NCBI GenBank assembly: GCA_029820915.1
Contig: JALGUI010000090.1
Coordinates: 1 to 11,771, forward strand
Source: Candidatus Zipacnadia bacterium
GTDB lineage: Bacteria > Armatimonadota > Zipacnadia > Zipacnadales > UBA5352
DNA: 11,771 nt
Direction of reading: 5' to 3'
Part shown: positions 1 through 5,861 of the stretch, in pieces
How positions within the stretch are numbered: the first letter of the stretch is position 1
How the letters are laid out: each line of letters begins with the position of its first letter
Notes under the pieces: model-generated
The model's input: only the letters and a program-made list of their open reading frames with translations
Told to the model about the DNA's origin: nothing
Database searches by the model: none
Program-made: the position numbers and the translations under genes

Positions 1-324
1 GCGCACGCGGTAGACGCCCGGCTCGAGCTTCCCGAGTGGGACGCGGAACCGATGCGGCGCCTCGAATCTGCCCCGCGGCCGGCCCAGGTCCCTCTCCCCC
101 GCCTCGTCCACGATCCTGAGACGGATGTTGGTTGGGATGCCCCTGACCACCGGAATGTTGCGGAAGCGATCGGTGAAGATGCCGCGAAGCACGATCTCCT
201 CGTCCTCGTCGCGTCGGCCCGGCAGGATGAGGTGGAGGCGCTCCGCGGGCCCGGCTACCGTCTCAAAGCTATGACTGTGCTCGGGCAGGAGCGGGAGCCA
301 TTGCTGCGACTCGTCAATCGCCAC
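1..324 (-). CDS. Downstream fragment of frame-disrupted beta-sandwich protein (DUF3604-like), runs off left edge
   Basis: Read on the minus strand, this frame is open from the tandem duplication to the window edge and encodes natural-looking protein (AIDESQQWLPLLPEHSHSF, then LHLILPGR, VRGIPTNIRLRIVDEAGE and LEPGVYRVR near the edge). Deleting one 38-bp duplicate joins it in frame to the gene at 255-1160, so the two are one broken gene. The pattern of a Val/Ala-Gly-Pro-Ala turn, a hydrophobic strand ending in Pro, and then another beta-rich module ending in GVYRVR resembles the second beta-sandwich segment of DUF3604-type proteins. In those, a PHP-like metal-dependent domain follows; here it would lie beyond the left edge. 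A GTG at 322-324 could be called as a start, but I see no convincing ribosome binding site. It is more likely only the continuation of the upstream frame. The function is not established. Confidence 0.6.
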   Translation of the reverse strand, partial: MAIDESQQWLPLLPEHSHSFETVAGPAERLHLILPGRRDEDEEIVLRGIFTDRFRNIPVVRGIPTNIRLRIVDEAGERDLGRPRGRFEAPHRFRVPLGKLEPGVYRVR

Positions 325-1160
325 GGCCGCCGCGAAGGGCGCGGCGACTCGTCAATCGCCACGGCCGCCGCGAAGGGCGCGAGGTGCGCGGACCAGCAGG
401 TCCGCTCTACCTCGTGGCGCAGCCACGGGAAGATGTACATCTCGGCGGTGTAGTACCATATCACGATGCGCCCGTGTGGCTGGAGCCCCTCGGGCAACAG
501 GCAGATGATGTCAACCTGCTCGTGAGACTCGTCGGACACGGCCATTGACTCGATCTCGACCGCGCTCGCGCCGCCACCGGGTCCGATAGCGCGCACCTCG
601 GTATACCCGGACGCCTCGGGGTCCTCGGCCTGGGGCGGCGAGAACGCGCGGGGCACGGCGAAGCGCACTCGCGCGCCGTGTGGCAGGCCGTGCGGCCCGG
701 CGACGTAGATGGCCTCGAAGCGCGTCGGCGTGCCGACCTCCACGCGCCCCGGTGACAGCGTGGTGTGTCCGGCATCGCGGCGGCTGACGCCGAAGAGGCT
801 CTCCTCGACATCCTCGCGCTCGCCCTCGGGGACGAACCTTAGGTCCCGCGTGACGAGGAAGAGCGAAGTCCGGGCCTGTGTGCTGGTCAGCCCCTCGATG
901 CGCATCTGTCCGAAGCGCGCGTCAAGTCGGTCGGTGACGCCAAGGTCGAGCCACTGCGCCCCGTTCTCCCCCACCGCCTGTCTCGGCCCCGGCGCCAACT
1001 CGAGGTCGTCAATGCGCACGACCGGCGCCTCGGCGTCGCTGAGCAGCCACAGACGCACGGCCGTTCCTCGGAAGCACCCCAGAAAGACCACCATGTCGAG
1101 CTGCGGCCTCCCGGGGTACGTCGCCATCTTGTCCAGCGACAGGATGCGATCAACCGTCAT
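255..1160 (-). CDS. Upstream fragment of frame-disrupted beta-sandwich protein, DUF3604 N-terminal-like
   Basis: I chose the ATG at 1158-1160 because GGAG lies 8 bases upstream. A GTG at 1247 would add 29 residues but has no ribosome binding site. No signal peptide or membrane segment is visible with either start. The sequence is beta-rich. One segment (GLPHGARVRFAVPRAFSPPQ followed by an EDPEASGY motif, then LPEGLQPHGRIVIWY) resembles the N-terminal module of DUF3604 proteins. These typically have a Gly-rich turn, an R(V/I)AF-type strand, PPQxxDP and a later GDxIxVxYGD-like strand. That assignment is from memory of the family pattern and is tentative. The last natural residues are AAAVAIDES; the tail after that (about 29 residues, Arg/Ser/Pro-rich, ending at the stop at 255-257) is out-of-frame read-through caused by the 38-bp duplication at 306-381. 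The repaired gene would continue past the window. It is either a pseudogene or an assembly artefact. Confidence 0.7.
   Translation of the reverse strand: MTVDRILSLDKMATYPGRPQLDMVVFLGCFRGTAVRLWLLSDAEAPVVRIDDLELAPGPRQAVGENGAQWLDLGVTDRLDARFGQMRIEGLTSTQARTSLFLVTRDLRFVPEGEREDVEESLFGVSRRDAGHTTLSPGRVEVGTPTRFEAIYVAGPHGLPHGARVRFAVPRAFSPPQAEDPEASGYTEVRAIGPGGGASAVEIESMAVSDESHEQVDIICLLPEGLQPHGRIVIWYYTAEMYIFPWLRHEVERTCWSAHLAPFAAAVAIDESPRPSRRPWRLTSRSNGSRSCPSTVIALRR
306..381. repeat. Perfect 38-bp tandem duplication
   Basis: Bases 306-343 and 344-381 are identical 38-base units (each begins gcgactcgtcaatcgccacg). 38 is not a multiple of three, so the duplication shifts the minus-strand reading frame by two bases. 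It separates the two gene fragments described here. Protein translated with a single copy is continuous and well formed, so the one-copy form is presumably ancestral or correct. Confidence 0.95.
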
Positions 1161-1264
1161 CTGCGTCACTCCGTCCGCGATCTCGGCACGTGCGATGTCC
1201 GGTGCTGCGGGCGTCTTCGCTTCGCCCCGGCGTGCCCCCTTCCTCACCGATGCGAAGGCTCGCG

Positions 1265-1292
1265 CACTGTCCTTTCACCTATGCGCACAGTG
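1265..1292. promoter_or_regulatory. Operator-like inverted repeat upstream of the minus-strand gene
   Basis: CACTGT (1265-1270) and ACAGTG (1287-1292) form a perfect 6-base inverted repeat with centres 22 bases apart, about two helical turns. Each half-site also sits next to a GCGCAC direct repeat (1262-1267 and 1283-1288). It lies upstream of the minus-strand gene that starts at 1160 (or just outside the alternative GTG at 1247). Spacing and position fit a dimeric regulator site, but nothing identifies a regulator, and a 6-base repeat can arise by chance. Confidence 0.3.
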
Positions 1293-1688
1293 TTTTCGCG
1301 TTCTAACGGCCTATCGTAAGGCACTCAGCCCAGTAAACCCTTATCATGGTATAATGCCTCGGTGCAGAGGCCATGCACCAGCGTGCGTGACTGGAGTTAG
1401 CGCATTTTAAGTGCACACAGGCAAGCCACAGTATCGGCTCATTTGGGTGCAGGCGCCATGGAGATGTGGATCTGACGGCGGGCTGCAGGGCGGTGACGAA
1501 GCGCACACGGCGCAGCATATGGTGTTAATGGCAAAAGGCCATAAGGGCAGCGACGGCTGGTGTGAGCAGGGAGGGGAGTGGCGGTGAGGGTATCAAGCAT
1601 GATAATGGCATAATGCGGGAACTGGGAGGAGAGGTGGTGGGCAAACAGGGAGCCGGGCTATCGTTTTGCCGTTTGAATGGGTTGCTGG
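1293..1688. other. Intergenic region with a -10-like box, overlapping stem-loops and a repeated AT-rich motif
   Basis: No convincing gene is present; the only longer minus-strand frame (1303-1518) has no family features or ribosome binding site. TATAAT occurs at 1350-1355 without a recognisable -35. It is followed immediately by two mutually exclusive perfect hairpins: GCCTC (1356-1360) with GAGGC (1367-1371), and GGTGCA (1361-1366) with TGCACC (1374-1379). A related motif (ATcATGGtATAATG at 1343-1356, ATAATGGcATAATG at 1602-1615) occurs twice here and again near 5817. A short inverted repeat, ATGGC-aaaag-GCCAT, lies near 1528-1542. The region is AT-richer than the flanking genes and may hold regulatory sites or a small RNA, but none is proven. 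Confidence 0.35.
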
Positions 1689-1718
1689 TTTGACTTCAGA
1701 TGGCCCCGCTGGTACACT
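1689..1718 (+). promoter_or_regulatory. Sigma70-type promoter of the parA operon
   Basis: TTGACT (1689-1694) and TACACT (1713-1718) are separated by 18 bases, a good housekeeping-type match, about 75 bases upstream of the parA start. The window has two other promoters of very similar form (2949-2978 and 9565-9593), which supports the call. Confidence 0.6.
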
Positions 1719-1793
1719 GAAAGGCAGCCGCCTCCACTGCAGCAGCGATCGCAGTTCATGCGACCGGGCCGAAGGCCGAAGGCAGGTGCACAC

Positions 1794-2555
1794 ATGCGAG
1801 TAATCGCCGTGGCGAATCAGAAGGGCGGCGTGGGGAAGACCGCGACGGTGCTGAACCTCGGAGCGGCGCTGGCGGACGTGGGGGAGAGGGTCATCCTGGT
1901 CGATCTCGACCCTCAGGCGAACCTCACCGCTATCTCGGGCGCGGACGAAGTGGAGCTGTCCACGCGGGACCTGGTGCTTTCTCCCGACGTTGCGCTGCGG
2001 GACATCGTGCAACCGACACCGGTGCAGGGGGTGCTGGTGGCTCCGTCGGAGTACACGCTGGCCGCCGCCGAGGCCCGGCTGGCGTCGGAGGAGCGGCGGC
2101 AGTGGCGTGTCGCCGACAAGCTGGCGGACCTGGCCGAAGGGACCATAGTGATCATCGACACGCCCCCGAGCCTCGGCTTCCTCACCATAAACGCGCTGAC
2201 CGCCGCCGCTGAGGTGCTGCTTCCCGTGCAGTGCTCGTACCTGGCGATGAAGGGGCTGCAGCAGCTTCTGCGCACGGTGGAGAGCGTGCGCGAGCACGGG
2301 AACCCGGACCTGCGCGTGCTCGGCATACTGGCGACGATGTTCGACGGCCGCACGCTGCATGCCGGCGAGGTACGAGACCGGCTGATCGCGCACTTCGGCG
2401 ACCAGGTGTTCGAGACCATCATCCCGCGCACCGTCGCCTTCGACTACGCCACAGTGGCGGCCGTGCCCCTGGTGCACTACCGGCCGGAAAGCCCCGGCGC
2501 ACAGGCGTACCGCAAGCTCGCCCAGGAGGTGTTGGAGCGTGGCCAGGCGTCCTGA
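1794..2555 (+). CDS. parA: ParA/MinD-family partition ATPase
   Basis: A 253-residue ParA-type ATPase. The deviant Walker A motif KGGVGKT lies at residues 10-16, with the signature Lys10 and Lys15. Walker A' is VILVDLDPQAN with Asp37 and Asp39, and Walker B is IVIIDTPPS with Asp122. The length is that of short ParAs without an N-terminal DNA-binding domain (type Ib or Soj-like). I chose the ATG at 1794 because the ATPase fold begins directly there and AGG lies 7 bases upstream; the in-frame ATG at 1758 lacks a ribosome binding site. ParA ATPases form ATP-dependent dimers that bind nonspecific DNA and move a partner-bound cargo (plasmid, chromosome or protein cluster). The next gene overlaps it by 17 bases and encodes a ribbon-helix-helix protein, the usual partner of short ParAs. 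No parB homologue is visible, so this is not the standard chromosomal parAB locus. It could be of plasmid origin or a positioning system for another cargo. Confidence 0.92.
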   Translation: MRVIAVANQKGGVGKTATVLNLGAALADVGERVILVDLDPQANLTAISGADEVELSTRDLVLSPDVALRDIVQPTPVQGVLVAPSEYTLAAAEARLASEERRQWRVADKLADLAEGTIVIIDTPPSLGFLTINALTAAAEVLLPVQCSYLAMKGLQQLLRTVESVREHGNPDLRVLGILATMFDGRTLHAGEVRDRLIAHFGDQVFETIIPRTVAFDYATVAAVPLVHYRPESPGAQAYRKLAQEVLERGQAS

Positions 2556-2916
2556 GATACCGGAGGACGTGTTCTTCGATCCGGCGCCCTCCGACAAGGG
2601 GAAGCGCGACAATGAGCGGAATGATGCCGCGGCGCAGGCAGAGCGCTCTGAGGGTGGTCCCCGCAGCTACCGGACGCTCTCGCCGGAGACGACGAGTGGG
2701 ACGCCGCGCATCGGCCGTCCACCGGCGCAGGAGGGGCCGAAGGTGGCGGTGACCCTGTACCTGACCGAGCCGGTGGCTCAACTGCTCGAGGAGACTCGCT
2801 ACCTGCTGTTGACCGAGCACCGCGTGAAGACCAGCAAGTCGGCAATCGCCGACTTCGCCCTGCGGCACGGCCTCAGCGATCTGTCGGCCGCGGCCGACGA
2901 CCTGCGCCGCGATTAG
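2539..2916 (+). CDS. Small ribbon-helix-helix protein, probable ParA partner / centromere-binding protein
   Basis: A 125-residue protein with GTG start at 2539, preceded by a strong AGGAGG (2524-2529) inside the end of parA. The 17-base overlap implies translational coupling. Residues 1-66 are polar, with many Arg, Asp, Glu, Ser and Pro, and are probably disordered. The C-terminal part fits a ribbon-helix-helix fold: strand VAVTLYL at 69-75, helix from 76 to about 93, and a second helix SKSAIADFALRHG at 99-111. Family knowledge: in type Ib partition loci a small RHH protein binds centromere repeats and its flexible N-terminus stimulates the ParA ATPase. The short motif EIPEDVFFD (residues 6-14) is a candidate for such contact. 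I do not recognise a named family. An alternative is a CopG-type repressor of its own operon; the two roles can coexist. Confidence 0.75.
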   Translation: MARRPEIPEDVFFDPAPSDKGKRDNERNDAAAQAERSEGGPRSYRTLSPETTSGTPRIGRPPAQEGPKVAVTLYLTEPVAQLLEETRYLLLTEHRVKTSKSAIADFALRHGLSDLSAAADDLRRD

Positions 2917-2948
2917 ACCATCCGGGGTCCGTGCACAGTCGCGCCGTG

Positions 2949-2978
2949 TTGACCGCCGGGGCGAGCAATTGGTACAAT
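2949..2978 (+). promoter_or_regulatory. Sigma70-type promoter of the polysaccharide export gene
   Basis: TTGACC (2949-2954) and TACAAT (2973-2978) are separated by 18 bases, in the gap after the RHH gene and about 75 bases before the export gene start at 3054. It gives the exporter transcription independent of the parA unit. Confidence 0.65.
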
Positions 2979-3053
2979 CCCGGTCCCTTCGCGGCGTGCC
3001 CGAAGTCTCACAGGACAGCGGCGGCCGCCATCGTGCCGCCTGGAGAGATGCCC

Positions 3054-3644
3054 ATGATCGCTCGCACGGCCAGACTGCCGTTGATCGCACTGCTTGCCCA
3101 GAGCACGGACAGACCTGTGGTGACTACCGCGCCCGAGGAGGGCGCGGACGCGACGCCCGCCCCGTCCGCCACCGACGAAGAGGAGGCAGAAGTCGAGGAG
3201 ACCGGCGAGAAGGCAGAGGAGGAGCTCGTGGAGGAGCTCCCCGAGCTCGAGGAGCTCACAGCGGCCGAGCGGTTCGCGGCCCTGCCGCGTTTCGGCGAGA
3301 GCGTGTTCGCGCAGGAATCGGCGGACGGCCGTGAGCCGACGGAGAGCGCCCCGGCGCCGGACGAGACGGCGGGCGTGGCGGTTCCCCCCTCGTACATCAT
3401 CGGCCCTGGGGACGAGATGGCGATCCGGGTCTGGACGGACGCTATCGAGCACGTCAGTGCCACGCGTGGTGGACGTCGATGGCAGGGTCTACCTCGAGCT
3501 GTTGGGCGAGGTGATCGTGGCCGGGGAGAGCCTGTCGGAGGTGCGCGAGCAGATCGTCCGGCGCTATCGCGTGTTCTTCACGCGCGCCGAAGTCAGCGTG
3601 GGCCTGGCGCGGACGCGCACCATCGAGGTGCGCGTGACCGGTGA
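3054..3644 (+). CDS. N-terminal fragment of frameshifted polysaccharide export protein (OPX)
   Basis: The ATG at 3054 has GGAG 8 bases upstream; ATG 3048 is too close to it. A short basic-hydrophobic start (ARTARLPLIALLA, residues 3-15) may be a signal peptide, though shorter than usual and without a lipobox Cys. Residues 41-70 form a Glu-rich low-complexity stretch. Residues 114-127 (YIIGPGDEMAIRVW) are the hallmark opening of the Poly_export domain of Wza-like outer-membrane exporters. The frame remains natural to about residue 136 (EHVSA, around 3461), after which it gives unrelated residues until the stop at 3644. The rest of the Poly_export domain continues in another frame from about 3463. 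The break is equivalent to one extra base or two missing bases. It is one gene with the next entry, either broken or mis-sequenced. Confidence 0.8.
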   Translation: MIARTARLPLIALLAQSTDRPVVTTAPEEGADATPAPSATDEEEAEVEETGEKAEEELVEELPELEELTAAERFAALPRFGESVFAQESADGREPTESAPAPDETAGVAVPPSYIIGPGDEMAIRVWTDAIEHVSATRGGRRWQGLPRAVGRGDRGRGEPVGGARADRPALSRVLHARRSQRGPGADAHHRGARDR

Positions 3645-5718
3645 CGTGCAACGCCCGGGGAAGTACCGTCTGTCAGGTGACGCGACCCTGTTCGCGGCGC
3701 TGTACGCCGCCGGCGGGCCCAGCGAGATAGGCAGCCTGCGGGGCGTCAAGCTGCTGCGCCGCGGCCAAGAGCCGGTCATCGCCGACCTCTACCTGTACCT
3801 GCTGGAGGGCGACATCTCCGGCGATGTGTCTCTGCAGCCGGAGGACACGGTATTCGTGCCGGCGGCCGGCCCGACGGTCGGCGTGGCGGGAGAGGTACGC
3901 CGGCCCTCCCGCTACGAGCTGTTGGGGGAGACCACGCTCGCCCAGGCGCTCGAGATGGCGGCGGGTGTGGCGGCCACGGGGTACGCGCATAACCTCGAGG
4001 TGTGGAGAGTGGGGGAGAGCGGTCGCCGCGAGCTCATCAATGTCGATGCGCGGGACGGCCGCGACCTGACTGTCCAGGATGGCGATCTGATCGTCGCCAC
4101 GCCGGTGCTGGAGGACCCCGAGAACGTGGTGGAGCTGTCCGGCGCGGTGCTCCGCCCCGGGGTCTACGAGGTGCGCGAGGGCATGACGGTCAGCGACCTG
4201 CTGGCGGTCGCCCAAGGCCTGAGCGCGGATGCACACACCGAGGAGGCGGCGTTGTGGCGGCTGGGCGCGGACCTTGACTATGAGTTGACGGCATTTGATC
4301 TAGCCGCCGCCATGGCCGGCGATGCGGTGCAGGACCTTGCGCTTCAGCCTCGCGACCGGCTGATTGTGCTGTCCGAGGAGGACGTCGAACGCCCGATGCA
4401 GGTGGAGGCGATGGGCGCGGTGCTGCGGCCCGCCGTGGTCCCGTGGGTGCGCGGCATGCGCGTGTCGGATCTGGTGAAGCGCGCGGGAGGGCTGGCCGAG
4501 GGCGCCTACACGCCGCAGGCGAACTTGCTGCGCCTGGGCCCCGACGAGCGGCGGGAGATCATCCCCGTGGACCTCGACCGCGTCATGGCGGGCGATGACG
4601 GCGAGGACGTGCTGCTGGCGCGCGGCGACGTGCTCGAGGTGCTGGCACGTGAGGTCGTGACCGATGAGAGTCTGGTCCGGGTCGCGGGCCTGGTCAACGA
4701 GCCGGGCCGCCATCCGCGGCTGCAGGGGATGCGCGTGTCCGACGCAATCCTTGCGGCCGGCGGCCTGTCGCGGAGAGCGGGCGACCAGGTCGAGTACACC
4801 GCGGCGGGCGTGTTCGGTCGCGTCCAGCCCATCTACCTGGCGCTGCGCCGGCAGGGCGACGCCTTCGTCGTCGAGCCCGATCCGATCGTCAATGACAACG
4901 ACTTCGTCGCCGTGCTGGGGGCGGGCGACTTGATTCCCGAGCCGTCTGAGATCACGATCCGCGGCCGCGTCGCTCGGCCCGGGACCTACGCGCTCCAGCG
5001 GACGGCCAACGATCCCGACACCGTCTATAAGCTCATTCAGCGTGCCGGCGGCCTGCTGGAGGATGCCAACCCGAACGGTATCGTGCTCTACCGCCTGCGC
5101 GAACAGATCATCGACGATGAGCAGGAGGGGGACCTGGAGCAGGTCATCGGTACCTTCAACCGGGAGCTGTCGTCGGCGACCATCGAGGGCGAGGAGCAAC
5201 GCGCCGCGGGCATGGCAGGCCAGCTCGCCCAGGGCCTGCAGACCGCGCTGTTTGAGGGCGCGACTACGGTGATTATCGCGCCGCGTCGCCTGAGCAAGGA
5301 GGCCTGGGCACGCGCCGTTCCCATCGACGGGCAGCGGCTGATCGACAGCGAGGGGCGGGAGCAGGACTTCCCACTGTCTCGCGGCGATGTCATCGTTGTG
5401 CCGAGAATGCCGACGACGGTTACCGTGATGGGCGCCGTGATCCGTCCGGGCGCGCTCGCGTGGCAGGAGGGCCTGCGCGCCTTCGACTACGTGGAGCGGG
5501 CGGGCGGAATGACCCCCGATGCTCGCGATCGCCGGACAGTGGTCATTAGAGCCAACAGCGAGGTCAAGTCCGAGGCGCTGCACGCGGAGGTATATCCCGG
5601 CGATGTCATCCTGGTGCCGTCCGACTACATCTTCCGCGAGGTGAACAAGCCAGGGACCTTCGAGCGGATTCTGACGGCCGTCACCGGGATACTGACCGGC
5701 TACCTGATCTTCAAGTAA
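3466..5718 (+). CDS. Multi-SLBB polysaccharide export outer-membrane protein (Wza-like), main fragment
   Basis: This frame resumes the Poly_export domain (VVDVDGRVYLELLGEV, then ESLSEVREQI) where the preceding fragment loses it. The frame is technically open from 3331, but its residues before about 3463 are Arg/Ser-rich and unnatural, so the coordinates start at the join. Seven SLBB modules follow, each opening with a (V/I)xGxVxxPGxY-type strand and turn, at about 3625, 3876, 4129, 4399, 4675, 4948 and 5418. Most are spaced 250-275 bases; the last gap is near 470 and holds a helical insert. The protein ends in a hydrophobic stretch (ILTAVTGILTGYLIF). E. coli Wza has far fewer SLBB domains, so this is an enlarged exporter; the repaired gene would be about 885 residues. 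OPX proteins form the outer-membrane or periplasmic channel for capsule or exopolysaccharide. No glycosyltransferase, Wzc or Wzx/Wzy gene is next to it. Confidence 0.85.
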   Translation: MVDVDGRVYLELLGEVIVAGESLSEVREQIVRRYRVFFTRAEVSVGLARTRTIEVRVTGDVQRPGKYRLSGDATLFAALYAAGGPSEIGSLRGVKLLRRGQEPVIADLYLYLLEGDISGDVSLQPEDTVFVPAAGPTVGVAGEVRRPSRYELLGETTLAQALEMAAGVAATGYAHNLEVWRVGESGRRELINVDARDGRDLTVQDGDLIVATPVLEDPENVVELSGAVLRPGVYEVREGMTVSDLLAVAQGLSADAHTEEAALWRLGADLDYELTAFDLAAAMAGDAVQDLALQPRDRLIVLSEEDVERPMQVEAMGAVLRPAVVPWVRGMRVSDLVKRAGGLAEGAYTPQANLLRLGPDERREIIPVDLDRVMAGDDGEDVLLARGDVLEVLAREVVTDESLVRVAGLVNEPGRHPRLQGMRVSDAILAAGGLSRRAGDQVEYTAAGVFGRVQPIYLALRRQGDAFVVEPDPIVNDNDFVAVLGAGDLIPEPSEITIRGRVARPGTYALQRTANDPDTVYKLIQRAGGLLEDANPNGIVLYRLREQIIDDEQEGDLEQVIGTFNRELSSATIEGEEQRAAGMAGQLAQGLQTALFEGATTVIIAPRRLSKEAWARAVPIDGQRLIDSEGREQDFPLSRGDVIVVPRMPTTVTVMGAVIRPGALAWQEGLRAFDYVERAGGMTPDARDRRTVVIRANSEVKSEALHAEVYPGDVILVPSDYIFREVNKPGTFERILTAVTGILTGYLIFK

Positions 5719-5724
5719 GCTGGG

Positions 5725-5773
5725 CCGGAGGCAGACGGATCGCGAGGTGTCAGGGCCCATTCCTGCCTGCCGG
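5725..5773 (+). terminator. Imperfect inverted repeat after the export gene, possible transcript end
   Basis: CCGGAGGCAG (5725-5734) pairs with CTGCCTGCCGG (5763-5773) with one bulged G, starting six bases after the export gene stop. A second smaller pair, GTCAGG (5749-5754) with CCTGAC (5790-5795), overlaps. There is no U-tract, so a classical intrinsic terminator is not shown. The position between convergent genes is the main support. Confidence 0.3.
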
Positions 5774-5861
5774 TCATGGTAGCCCAATACCTGACCACTA
5801 GTGCAGTGCTAATGTTATGACGGCATAATGGCGAGCCGCGCGGGCGGCGGAAACCCGACGC

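Noticed and set aside
709..1410. 233-codon plus-strand frame opposite the left-edge gene
   Set aside because: Ser/Arg-rich antisense translation without family features; the minus strand gives continuous beta-sandwich-like protein.
1303..1518. 71-codon minus-strand frame in the intergenic region
   Set aside because: No ribosome binding site, no recognisable features, and it overlaps the hairpins and the -10-like box.
1593..2612. 339-codon minus-strand frame opposite parA
   Set aside because: Composition is unnatural (His/Arg/Gly-rich) and the other strand holds a complete ParA with all motifs.
3054..3110. Lipoprotein signal on the export protein, as in Wza
   Set aside because: No Cys follows the short hydrophobic stretch, so no lipobox is present.
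4300..5787. 495-codon open frame on the minus strand opposite the export gene
   Set aside because: Its translation is His/Arg/Gln-rich with no family features, and it is antisense to seven well-formed SLBB modules. Long antisense frames are expected at this GC content.
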